From Drechmeria coniospora (lineage: Eukaryota; Ascomycota; Sordariomycetes; Hypocreales; Ophiocordycipitaceae), in NCBI RefSeq assembly GCF_001625195.1, contig NC_054390.1:3434027-3498026 (forward strand): 64,000 nucleotides of DNA, in the 5' to 3' direction. The position numbers and the translations under genes were made by a program. Positions 23,486 to 34,230 of the stretch are shown here, piece after piece. How positions within the stretch are numbered: the first letter of the stretch is position 1; each line of letters begins with the position of its first letter. The notes beneath the pieces were generated by a model. It had not been told where the DNA came from, did no database searches, and worked only from the letters and a program-made list of their open reading frames with translations.

Positions 23486-23609
23486 TACGGAGCAAGCACC
23501 TGGACATTCGTGAGCACATTGGCATTTCCCGCTGCCTATTCGCTTCGTACGGAGCAAGCACCTGAACATTCGTGAGCACATTGGCATTTCTCGCTGCCTA
23601 TTCGCTTCG
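23486..23609. repeat. 62 bp tandem duplication, two copies
   Basis: Copies at 23486-23547 and 23548-23609 are identical except for two transitions, G to A in the CCTGGACATT segment and C to T in the TTTCCCGCTG segment. Each copy begins with TACGGAGCAAGCACC. Both differences are of the type produced by RIP or cytosine deamination, but two sites prove nothing. Confidence 0.9.
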
Positions 23610-24028
23610 CTTGTACGGAGTACGGAGGGCAGTTGGCCAGGTGCCTTGGTAGATGCGAGCACTGCGCTGGAAAAGGCAAGCAGCGGGTTAGCAGGTATGA
23701 CATGCCGGCAAAACAGTAGCACGGATACCTGTGCAGAGTAAATGACGATACTCGCACCAACTAGAACGTGCGAGTATTAATACAGGTCATTCGGTGTAAT
23801 GGCAAGGCAATTCGGCGCACAAGGTAATTCCGCCTACAAGGGATTTCGGTGCGCATGCGTATGGCACGTTCCGATTGCCTCAAGCATTCGCCCTCCCGTC
23901 CCTCGTTCCTTGTGCCTCTCCCTCCCGGCCCGCATGGGTAGCGAAAGTCGAGGCCAATGCGAGAGAGAGTGCGGCGCCAACAATGAAAAAATGAAAAAGG
24001 GGGCATTCCAATGAAAATCCCCTCGCCT

Positions 24029-24045
24029 CCCCCCCCCCCCCCCCC
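24029..24045. repeat. 17-base C run
   Basis: Seventeen consecutive C in non-coding DNA; one of the long G/C homopolymers of the window. Confidence 0.9.
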
Positions 24046-24855
24046 TGCCCGTCGGCAGAAAGAAAAAAGTAGGCGGCGGCGTATTCTGACCGACGACCGT
24101 TTTTGATGCCGCATGCGATGGATGGCACGCTTGGACGAGCACCGGAGCGGCAGTGCGCTCGCCGACTGCTCAACCACCACAGCCGGACGGGCCTTGATCG
24201 GCAGGGCGTCGAGACATGGTCGTCGCGGGGATCCGCAGGCTCCTACAGTCCATGCACGAGCATGTGCATTGGGGGCACGAGTGCTGCCACAATGACACCA
24301 TCTCCAGCGGCAGTGCTGCGCGAGTGCCTTGGCGTGTACCTGTCATAGTACAGGCACGAGTATGCGAGTAAGTAGTAGGTCTGGAGTACTCCGTAACTCT
24401 CTACTTGATAGGTACAGACTACAGTACTAGCAGACATGCCTGCTCACATTACTCCGTACTGGTGCATTACAGCACTTGCAAGGGACAGGCTGCAGCACTT
24501 GCTTGGAATGTCACGCCTCAGATACAAAACACGTACCTGTGCGGAATACTACTAGGTCTAGTACTAACGAATGCCGTCCGCCAAACATGCCGGGTTTGAA
24601 TGTGCATGGTTCGCACAGAGTACACGCATCTGCTATATTTGGCCACATGTGAAAACAATAGGGCCATGTACCGTACACGGGCGCATTCTTGTCAGTACAC
24701 CTATCCCTGCATACCATGTCCCGATGATACCGATGTACGGTGACTGTTCTTGCAGGTACTTCCCTGGTGGTGAGTATGGCGGGCACCGTCTGACCTAGGC
24801 CTACCGTACTAGGTATACATGTACATTGGCATCAGATGTACTTGCTCTGTACAAG

Positions 24856-25034
24856 TAGGTGCACTCCAGGCAATTACTTGCTCCGTACAAGTAGGTGCAC
24901 TCCAGGCAATTACTTGCACTGGTACGGAGTATTAGGTGCACTCCAGGTTCATGTAGGTGCACTCTAGGCATTTACTTGTAGGTGCACTCCAGACACATGT
25001 AGGTGCACTCCAGGCACATGTAGGTGCACTCCAG
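24856..25034. repeat. Seven-copy array of TAGGTGCACTCYAG
   Basis: Copies start at 24856, 24892, 24933, 24954, 24979, 25000 and 25021, so spacing is 36, 41, 21, 25, 21 and 21 bp. Linkers are built from CAATTACTTG, ACATG and GTACAAG words. The core contains the palindrome GTGCAC. An eighth degraded relative (GGGCGCGCTCCAGG) follows near 25053. Confidence 0.9.
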
Positions 25035-27112
25035 GTAATAATTACTTGTACTTGGGCGCGCTCCAGGCGCAAGTGCGGGGCTGCTCTGCTTTGTATCTAC
25101 ATTGTTGCACGTTATTCGTACTTGTCCTCATCATCGGTACCGTCATGGCCATGCCACAATCCTCATTCATCGCATCGAATACGTCGATGAAGGAATGATA
25201 AAAACTGCGCCGCAAACGTGAGCCATTCTCGTGCCGAGCCTTTTCTGGCTCGGATGAATTGCTTGGCACCTCCGTACGAGTTGGTGCCACCCGACCGGGC
25301 CTGCTTGACGAAGGCCGATATGCATCCTCGGCGCCCACTCGTGCGTACAGAGTCGTTTCCATGCATATACGGAGCAACCCGCAGTCGTACGGTAACTCAT
25401 CATGCTTGCCCTCTTGCTCGTCGGTTTTTTTCTTCTTTGCTCTTGGAGTATCGGACCTCGCCGTGCCTGCCAAGGCCCGCGCCTTCACACACCCCCCCTC
25501 GCCTCCGAACACAGGGCTGGTTGGCTCAGCGAACAAAGGCCCCTCCCCCGGTCCCCGCCTGGATCAATGCTGGGTCAATGCTGGAGGGTGACCCTCCCAC
25601 CCTCTGTCATGGAGAAGCGAGCCAAAAATAGTTTCCACGCTTGTAGTTAAGTACTTGCCGAACATGTACTCGTCGGCGTGCTGTGGGTGCGCAGGTACCT
25701 GCATGCACGCACGCGAACAAGTCCTCCACGACTCGTGCAGGCAAGAAATTACGTGTGCACTCTGGTCAGTCCTGACTCTAACCATCGTCAACACGGAGCG
25801 CCATCAGGTCAGCTTCGGCACTTCGTTTTGATTGGCATAATTACCATTCAACCCGTTTGACCGTCGTTCTCCACCGGAGCCAGCGCGAACCCTCGTTTCA
25901 TTTCACGCCCGAGTGCGATTCAGGCATTCCGCAGCTAAACTCCAGGGGCCCATCCAGTTGGCCAGCTTGCACGGCCCGGTCACGGCGAGGACAAGGTGCG
26001 AACGGCGACGCAAAGGAGAGGGGGAAAAAAACACAATGCGCGATTTGCGCTTCGGAGGCGAGTGGTGTTGGATGGCGCTACGCGTGCTTCGCCTTTCGAG
26101 GGGAGTGCCGCAGCCACCTCGGTTGCGTGAAATGGCATTGCCCTCGCCCTGCATGCTGGCGTGCCGACGCCCTTTGCCATGGAGTGAGCGAGCGGTACGT
26201 GGCATTCCGGCAAGCAGCACGCACGCACAAGAGGGCACCCGCGCACACATGCACGTCAGCCATTGTCGTCATTGTCGTGGAAGTGGGGATGAGTCTCTCA
26301 TTCATCATCTATCTAGCAATCCGTCGCGCCGCGCCGTAGAAACAAGCCAGATTGGCAGCTCCCGTGCCCCGTCTTGCATTTTTGCCGGCGTCTGCCCTCG
26401 CGACGCCTCGCATCCCGGCGCAAGGCGCGAGAGGCAGCAAAGAGGGTTGTGCAAGCCGAAGCGCCGTCGTGGGTTTCGATCCGTTTCCCACGCACCGCAC
26501 GAGCTGCCGACCATGGGCGCCGCCGTCACGGTAGGCAACGAGCGTCCAATGCCATGCATCGTGCAAAGGTCGCGGGGGCGGTGGCAAGGCCGGCTGGGCG
26601 GATACCGCATCGCCGCCGCCTCGCCGCGCGGGCAGGGACGTCAAAGACCGATGCTCGCCGTCAGCTGACGTGACGGAAGGGGACCAGGGTCGCCGCGGCG
26701 CCGCTGCACGAGACCCCTTTCGCCACGACGTCTCGGAGGGCCGCCGTCGGCCGTGTCGCACCGTACATGGGGTGCGTGAAGGTGACTGGTGAAGGTGACG
26801 GGAGGGCCGCTTCCTGTCCTTGGCAGCCAGCCGCAAGGAAGCGGGGGTGTTGGGTGCTGATTCGAATCCGGGGCGACAAGACGTGTGTCGGCCGACCAGC
26901 CGATTGCCTCGACGAGCCCCGTGTGGGCAGGTCAATCAAAAGTCGAATCCCATAGGGGCCCCGGTTCGTCCAACGGCGTTGCTGCCCTGCCAGTGCTTGG
27001 CCGGTGCCTGGCCGGTCAAGGCTCGTCGCCTCCACCGCCATGAAACGAGACGAGGGGTGGCAGGAATGTGGTGCGCCCCATTGGCCTCTCCGGCCCGTCG
27101 TCTTGGCGGCTC

Positions 27113-27134
27113 GGGGGGGGGGGGGGGGGGGGGG
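27113..27134. repeat. 22-base G run
   Basis: Uninterrupted G run about 320 bases past the 3' end of the zinc-ribbon gene. Confidence 0.9.
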
Positions 27135-27452
27135 CATTACCAGTTCGTCCAACGGAATCGCCTGGGCAGAGAGGGCTCATCTCATGCCCGTGGGCCCGAT
27201 GGGTTGGTACGCTGCTGGAAAAGAAATGGAGAAATAAAGAACGAAAAAAGGGTATCGCTTCGGGGGTATCATTTTTTTTTTGGCTCGTCGAGGGAGAGGT
27301 GGGGGTGGTGCCGACTGTCGTGTTAGATGGGGAGATGGGGAACAGGCCACGGATGCAACTGCCAGCCCAAATGGTTGGTGGCACGCTGTCGTGTGCGGGA
27401 ACGAGCGCATGCTTGCCGTCGAGTCCGCGTCCTGGTTCCCGAGGGGCACCGT

Positions 27453-27758
27453 TTACTTGTATCCCACCATCTTCGCGCACCGCTCGCAGTAGTAGAGGTT
27501 GTGGGCGATGCGGACCATGCCCGTCGAGCTGACGTCGTCGGTCGTCGTCGCCTCGACCGAGCGGGCACAACGCATGCAGCGCAGCACCTCGACCGAGGCG
27601 ATGGGGCGAACGGGCGTCGACTCCATGGTGCGTCGATAGGAACCCATCGACGAGGGCTCGGCGGGCACCTCGGAGTCTGATGAGGATGTCGACGACGACG
27701 ATGACGACGACGACGACGAGGAGGAGCCAAAGTGCTGGGTGGGTGGTCGGGTGGGCAT
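27453..27758 (-). CDS. Small zinc-ribbon-like protein, function unknown
   Basis: A single-exon frame of 101 residues from ATG 27758. The N-terminal third is a serine run encoded by a GAC/TCG-type trinucleotide repeat. The C-terminal half has two CxxC pairs, LRCMRCARSVE and YYCERCAKMVGYK, about 30 residues apart, which fits one zinc-binding ribbon. I believe this C-terminal pattern recurs in short uncharacterised proteins of other sordariomycetes, but I cannot search here. No catalytic motif, signal peptide or membrane segment is visible. Being short and partly low complexity it could be challenged, but the clean CxxC spacing at the extreme C-terminus argues that it is translated. Confidence 0.65.
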   Translation of the reverse strand: MPTRPPTQHFGSSSSSSSSSSSSTSSSDSEVPAEPSSMGSYRRTMESTPVRPIASVEVLRCMRCARSVEATTTDDVSSTGMVRIAHNLYYCERCAKMVGYK

Positions 27759-28299
27759 TGTGCTCGTGTGTCCTGCCTTGTATTTGCGGCGTGGGCAGTT
27801 GGGCTCGCTATGCGTAGCGAGAAGGGAGACAATCGATCTCGCCGTCCCGTTGTCCGACGCCGGTTGCTGCTCTGTCGGGCACGTGGACGATGCGGAGGAC
27901 GTCGAGGTAGAGGTAGAGGTATGTAGGTAGGTAGGTAGGTAGCTTCGTCGCTACCTGAGAGGCTGACGGACCCGCGTCTTCGAGGTCGACGGGGCGTTGG
28001 GGCGTTGTCGAGCTGGTCTTGGATACCCCAAGACGAACCGATGCGATCGACAACGACGAGTTTTTCTTTTCGAGAGATGCTGCGAGGAGAAGGGGAGGCA
28101 GCTTTTGGTCGAGTTCAAATGTAGACGGTTGCAGTGGTTGGAAGATGGTTGTTAAAATCGGATGGGTCGCACGATGAATATGTGGGAAGGGGGTGGGAGG
28201 GATATTATAAAGTGCAGGTACGGAGTGCCGCAGAGGTCCGTTCCACTGCGCTGCAGCTGTAAGAAAGTAAGTACTCGTAGGGGGAGGGATGGGGGCTTT

Positions 28300-28316
28300 G
28301 GGGGGGGGGGGGGGGG
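28300..28316. repeat. 17-base G run
   Basis: Seventeen G in a wider G-rich tract, about 550 bases upstream of the zinc-ribbon gene start. Confidence 0.85.
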
Positions 28317-29574
28317 CGTGGGGGGTGCGAGGAAGGATGAAAGGGTCTGCCTGTTCTGTTGTTACATGGGGAGTCATTCTGGCGTTCGTTTGTGTTCAAG
28401 CATACTTTCACCATGCTAGACCCACGGACGAGTGGCATGGCCTGCTTTGCCTTGGCTTGATCAAGATGTGCCGGCCGCGCTTTTACCCCCAAGCACGGTA
28501 CTTGGAGGGCACTATAATTACGGGTTTGAGGACAAGTAAGTACGGAGTACGGGGTCCGGAGTACTTGCATGCGCAACCAAGTACTGTACGGTACACGCAC
28601 ACCTGCTGTATGTAAGTAAGCGTAAGTACTTACTTATACTCGTGCACAAGCTAAGCCGCTACCACGAGCCCACCAGGACTGGGCTCGTCGAGTACGGTAG
28701 GCCAGTATAACTTTGGTGTGCGCATGCCTGGCTGCCAGCAGCTCACCCGGGTGGATCGACCGTCGCCTCGCACCCCCCCTCCCTCATGCGTCGTAGGGAA
28801 TCAGAGCCGCGGGTAGCGCTATAACGAGGCCTGCCTGGCCAGCGCCGTAGCGGCAGCTGTCGTGGTGGACGAGGCCCTCCGGGGAGGGGGGGGCGGCGGA
28901 TGGGAGGTGGGCGGAGGAGAGGTGGGCGGGGGCGATACTGAACGCTCTCGACCTGGGCGGCGGGGCTCATGCATCTATGGGGGCAGGGAGGGGTGGGGTG
29001 TGGTATCTTTGCGTGGCCCGCGCCAGGCAGCTCCCATCCGGTGCTGGCGGCGGCCTGGGCCTGTGATAGCGCTCCTCCCCTTCCAACGGCCGGGCCACGG
29101 CCGGCAACGCATCGTACGTGACGGTTGGAGATGGCCTTGGGCACATGCGGAGGCGTCGCCATCAGTCTACTATCGGTACGACGGCATCTCTGCTCGTCCT
29201 TACTTGTTGGCATCTTCCGCCGGGCTGGGTTGGCCCACGAGGTGCTCGGTGTCGGCGTGCCGTTCGTGCGCACTCGGCTCCGGCGCCGCACCGCTGGCTG
29301 AGCCGCGAGCACCCCGACGGCACAGCGGCTGCGCGAGGGCGCTGGAGGGCGCCCGTCTCTGCCATGATGCCGCGACTGCTACGACGCGCTCCTTCGCAAA
29401 TGGCCGAAATGAAGGGGAATGGAGAGACAAGGCGCAGCGAACAGGGTCCACCGCACATCGCGATTCGAGGGCCCCGACAGCCAACGAGCGAGCCCAGCCG
29501 CTGAACGACTGGCTGACGGCTCCACTTGCCACCGTACCCACTACCTGCCACCGCGCACGGCATGTGGGCGCGTC

Positions 29575-29885
29575 GAGGTACAGAGTACTTGCGTGCTCAA
29601 TTGCGCACGCAAACATGGTACTGTCGATGGATGGAGTTTTCGTTGTACTTTGTACTCCGTACGGAGTACGGAGTAGCAGGACTCGGTAATTACCTAGTAC
29701 TTGCTGCAGCGCGCGAGTACTGTACTTGCCCAGCACTTGCTGTACTCCGTAGCGCGCGAGTACTTGCTTGTACTGTAGGTCTACGCTGTTCGAGAATGTA
29801 CGAATACTTACATACCTAGTACAGTAACACTTGCTTACTTAAGTACATAATTACTGTACAACAAGTACATGCGTGTACAAGTACA
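29575..29885. repeat. GTAC-word island with a perfect palindrome
   Basis: Contains TACTCCGTACGGAGTA (29653-29668, exact palindrome, here with CCG-TA-CGG order) followed by TACGGAGTAG, and many GTACTTG/CAAGTAC words. Confidence 0.7.
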
Positions 29886-29909
29886 TATGTGTGTGTGTGT
29901 GTGTGTGTG
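29886..29909. repeat. TG dinucleotide microsatellite
   Basis: About eleven TG units directly abutting the GTAC island. Confidence 0.85.
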
Positions 29910-30890
29910 AGAGACTCGTTGGCCGCCGCGTACGCCTGTGGGGCCATGGTTCTCCTTCAGGTGTCGCCCGCCCACGCTTGTGCTGCTTTCCGACGTGCTT
30001 CGGATCACGAGGTACGTGTGCCAATATGCACGCCTGTGTGCATCATACGAAACATCGTTTGAACGCTTGCTCATAATACCTCCCATCGTGTCGTGGTTAT
30101 AGTGATGTCGTGCCAACCCGACGAGTTGGAGTGCGCTCGCTTATCGGCCACGCACCGACCATTCCGCCCGAGGTAGGGGCGAGGCCCGACGAGGACAGCT
30201 AAATGTCCGACGTGTTTCGGATCTGCTTGGCCTCGTCCGCACCCAGGCCGTCGGCGGCGACCTCGCGCTCGGGGCAGGACAGGCATCGGCGGCTTGCGTT
30301 ATTTCAATCATGCTTCATCGAATCATTGATTCGTTTCGATTATAGCATCTGATGAGCAGCAGACGAGCGAACAGGCCGCCGCGACAGGGTGCCGCCGACG
30401 AGGGTGGCACGGATCATCACCAGCACCGGCACCCACCATTCGCCACGGCGCACAAGCACGGCGAGTTGACGGCTGGCTGGTGGTGGCGGCGCTTGCTGAC
30501 CGCCGTCGCAACCGCACACGCACTCTACACGCGACGAGGACGGAGGAGGGTGCTGGAGGTTCAGCTGCTCACCCGGAGCAGCACCGCTCGAGCGACGACG
30601 CACATTCGTATTTCGGCAATGACCGCTAGTCATGCAGAGTGTGTGAGACCAGATGTTTTGGAAGAAAAGTAAAGAGTTGAAAAGAAGCAATCCGCCGCCG
30701 ATGCCGTTGCCGCCGTTGCTGCCTGCCGATGTTTTCTTGTTTATTCTCCCCACGATGAGTCACCGTAGCACAATGGCACTCGCGCAGCAGGCAAAAGTAC
30801 ATGTACACCAGACAGCAGGTGCGGGTCACCGCGAGCCCAAGTACATGTACATATGCACGCACTGGTTTTTACATGTGCGCCCGGGGTAAT

Positions 30891-31170
30891 ACCGTGCTTG
30901 TACCTGCAGCACTCCGTACAATGCGCTGTAATAATTGGGCGTGTTTACTTGCCTATGCTCCGTACATGCGTACTTGCTGGTAATACCGCGCTTGTACTCC
31001 GTATTCCGTACAATGCGCTGTAACAATTGGGTGTATTTACTTGCGTGTGCTCCGTACATGCGTACTTGCTTGTAATGCCGTGCTTGTACTCCGTACTTAC
31101 TCCGTACAATGCGCTGTACTTACTGTATTGATTGAGTGTACCTGCCTCCCTGTGCCCCGTAATGCGTACC
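30891..31170. repeat. Three-copy tandem repeat of about 94 bp
   Basis: The landmark CCGYGCTTGTAC recurs starting near 30892, 30986 and 31078, and the landmark CAATGCGCTGTA near 30920, 31011 and 31107. Period is therefore about 91-96 bp. Each copy contains CTCCGTAC, ATTGGGYGT and TACTTGC words, so the unit is itself assembled from the GTAC vocabulary. The third copy is the most diverged. Confidence 0.85.
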
Positions 31171-33737
31171 TGCTCAGTACCTAATAATACCTAGGACTAA
31201 CCAGGGGCAGCACCTAATTATACTCCGTACCACGGTACTTGAGCGTCACGAAGCAGCCTATCCGCTCGACCAAGGCCACAGACAACCATCTTGCCTGATG
31301 CCGCATGAAGATGAACCACCCGCATTGTCTAGCCCAGCTGGCCAGCGGCCCCGGTACGTGCATCTCCGATCCGTCCTCTCTAATCGCCGGGGGTGTGCGC
31401 AAGCATCGCGACGCTCTAGCGCGGCACAAGGTTCGACGGGGAAAGCTGCTCAAGCAAGATCAGGTTCGACAGCCAGCCTCCGTACGGGGCACCCTCTCAT
31501 GTGCCTGGGGTAGGCGGGCGCATGTGCATGTTGCCGTGCATGTGCGTCCAAGTACCCCGACTGCGTGCATGGGCATGGGCGTTCATGTGAGGCGCAAGTA
31601 CCCTGCGCCGCAGCCTTGTGCCATCGGCACTTGTACAGTTGCAGCAAGAAAGCACTGCGAGCACCAAGTAATACCTGGTACGCGTACCTACCTAGAACGT
31701 CTCGGCAGCAAGATGCAAGTAGTATTGGTGGTAGATGCTCAGAGCAAGTGACGGCGAGACCTAGGTTTCCCCAATCCAGTCTAGCACCATCGACTGCACC
31801 TGACGCTGCATCGTGTTGCCTCGACCTTTCTGCAAACGGCCGAAATGAACAGGGCAACTCGAGGGATGGGCCGTGGAGATTGGACTTGGCACCTCTGCCG
31901 GCTCTCGGTCGACGGCGGACCGTCGGTCATCGCACGTTGCCGCCATGGCATCCTCGGGGGGCGAACAGTCGCGCCGCCACGCGCGTCAACAAAGGCAGCT
32001 CCGTTCGTGGGCAAGGTCGAGAGCTCCGTCTCGGACGTTTTTTTTCACGGCCAGGACGAGGGCGCACGTGTGTGTCGTTGCCGAGGCAGCCCAGCCGGCA
32101 AGGGATTCGACCGAAACAAACGTCGACGAGATGATGGCAAACTCTATTTGGCCTGTTCTAGAAAGCGGCCGGCGAGGTGGACGAGAGACTTGGCGTGCCG
32201 GTTCAAGACTCGACCCAGGTCAATGGCCGGCACGCGGCCAACGCGTCCAAGGTGCACGCAACAAGTCGACGGCAGGCATCGGTGCGCAAGCCATCGAGGC
32301 GTCGCAATGGCACGGCGAGGCACCGTATCCGCATGCCAGCCCAACTCGCACATGGGCTCGGGAGCTCGGTTGGCATCGTCCTGCACGATGGTGGAGCGAC
32401 GAGAGGACGGATCGGGAATGACAATTCCGTCGAGCGATGGCGTCGGTCTGAAACGGAGCCATGTGATCGGAGCCTGTCTTGGCGGCACAAGCCGTCGATC
32501 TCAATCATGTTGCAGAAGCTGCCGTCGATGCTCCTGACACACGGCCAGCTGCAACGTATGCTCGCTCGACCGTCGCATCCGTGGGGATGCCCGGCCTGCC
32601 ACGAGGCACGCGGCCCAAGGTCGGTGGCGGTCGCATCTTCGTTTCTCGCCGCCCACTTCGTTTCTCTTCGCGCGGAGCTTGGACGAACGAAGCTGCGTCT
32701 TGCACGCGACCATTCATCGGACCTCAAGACGGACGACGAAAGCACCATCCCGACGCGGTACTGATCGGCTGGCTCGTCGACTGCTGTTTGGGGCCGCGTT
32801 TCGGTGGAAGGCTGTTGCCAACCCGACCAGGGAAGCGGCAACGGCGGGTTGGCCAAGGCGGGTTGGCCAAGGCGCTGTCAACCTTGGCCGACCCATGTCC
32901 AGTTCCATGGGTTGCAGGCCAATCATCGGGTGGTAATACTTTTCAACCCTTCTTTTCATCATCGGTCATCAGCAGTCTGCCATGGCGGCTCGCATGTTGA
33001 GCAGATGCCTCGTCGCATTCGGCGAATAGTCGACGAATGGCAGGGCGGATGGACGGCGTACACGTAGTCGCCCATGCACTCGTGTACGCGTACGTAGGTG
33101 CAAGTACCGCAAGTGCATTTTGTTGTCACGGTAGGTGCAATTAAACTTGTCCAAACGTCGCATGAGCTGCCGAATACGTTCGGGCGTACGTAATTCATCC
33201 TCGTCGGCCGAGATGCGCCTGTTTCAGCGACCGGAGACAAGGTTCCGCCACGGGCCATTTTCGTCTCCTGAGTCCGTCCGGTTTTTATCAGTCACCGACG
33301 AACAGGAAGCTAGAGATACACCCGCAACAACGGATGGCGAGGTGTTTGTGTGGCGACGAAACCCCGTTTAGAGCATATCTTTTACTATTCTCGCTCCCAC
33401 GTCGCCATGGCTTGGTCGGCGGTCAGCCACGGATGCGCCACGGCGACCATGGATGGACGGATGGCGGAGAGCTCCCACGCAGCTTCTTCTCGGTCGCACC
33501 TCGAGGCATTCATCATGGAGCCATCACGTGTACGGTGCAGACACTGAAACGCCCGTGCCATGCCTTGTCAGCCTTGTCAGCATTCTTCGGCGGCCTGGTC
33601 GCGGCAGCATGGCGTCCTTGACGCGCTGGCGCCGGGTGCCCCCAAGCATGTCTGAGATTCGAGCTTCATCGTGCACCAGCTGCCGTCCGAGGGCCATGCT
33701 CGCCCGTCGGCCATGGATGGCGCGGGGAGGAGGGAGG

Positions 33738-33935
33738 GCAGATAGATGGGAGGGCAGATAGATGGGAGGGTAGATAGATGGGAGGGTAGATAGATGGGAG
33801 GGTAGATAGATGGGAGGGTAGATAGGAGGGCAGATGGGAGGGCAGATGGGAGGGCAGATGAGAGGGCAGATGGGAGGGCAGATCAGAGGGCAGGTGGGAG
33901 GGCGGGAGGGAGTGGGCGAGGGAGGGAGCGAGGGA
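33738..33935. repeat. GGGAGGGYAGAT minisatellite
   Basis: Starts as a 16 bp unit (GGGAGGGYAGATAGAT) and changes to a 12 bp unit (GGGAGGGCAGAT) at about 33820, decaying into GGGAGGGAGC-type sequence. Purine-only on the + strand, hence a strong candidate for triplex or quadruplex formation. Confidence 0.85.
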
Positions 33936-34002
33936 GGGCAGCTTCGGGCAAGGGAGGCACGGTGTTCAACGGATGTCGGCCGGCACTGGCTTTGACGGGG
34001 GT

Positions 34003-34230
34003 CGTGATGGGGGCGGTAGTGATGGGGGCGATGGTGATGGGCGTCGTGGTGATGGAGGCGGTGGTGATGGGGCCGGTGGTGATGGAGGCGGTGGTGATGG
34101 AGGTGTCGGTGATGGAGGCTGTGGTGATGGAGGTGGTGGTGATGGAGGTGGTGGTGATGGGGGTGGTGGTGATGGGGGTGGTGGTGATGGGGGTGGTGGT
34201 GATGGGGGCGGTGGTGATGGTGGTGGTGTG
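34003..34230. repeat. GGTGGTGAT minisatellite, 9-15 bp units
   Basis: Repeats of GGTGGTGATGG with a regular 15 bp period in its last part (GATGGGGGTGGTGGT). It keeps several frames open on both strands, which is why a His-rich or Gly-Asp-rich frame appears here; I regard those as spurious. Confidence 0.85.

Larger units (their letters stand above)
21286..27452. other. 6.2 kb gene-poor region
   Basis: No supported gene. Contents: 3' flank of PRI2; mixed-composition DNA; C runs at 22697-22708 (12) and 24029-24045 (17); a 62 bp tandem duplication (23486-23609); scattered GTAC words (24350-24480); a seven-copy array of TAGGTGCACTCCAG (24856-25034); a short pyrimidine-rich tract near 25490; and a 22-base G run (27113-27134). 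Frames of 100-270 codons on both strands show no conserved protein features. Confidence 0.5.

Noticed and set aside
24856..25034. CRISPR-like array
   Set aside because: Short spaced repeats, but the linkers are themselves repetitive, the spacing is irregular and the genome is eukaryotic; better described as a degenerate repeat or binding-site array.
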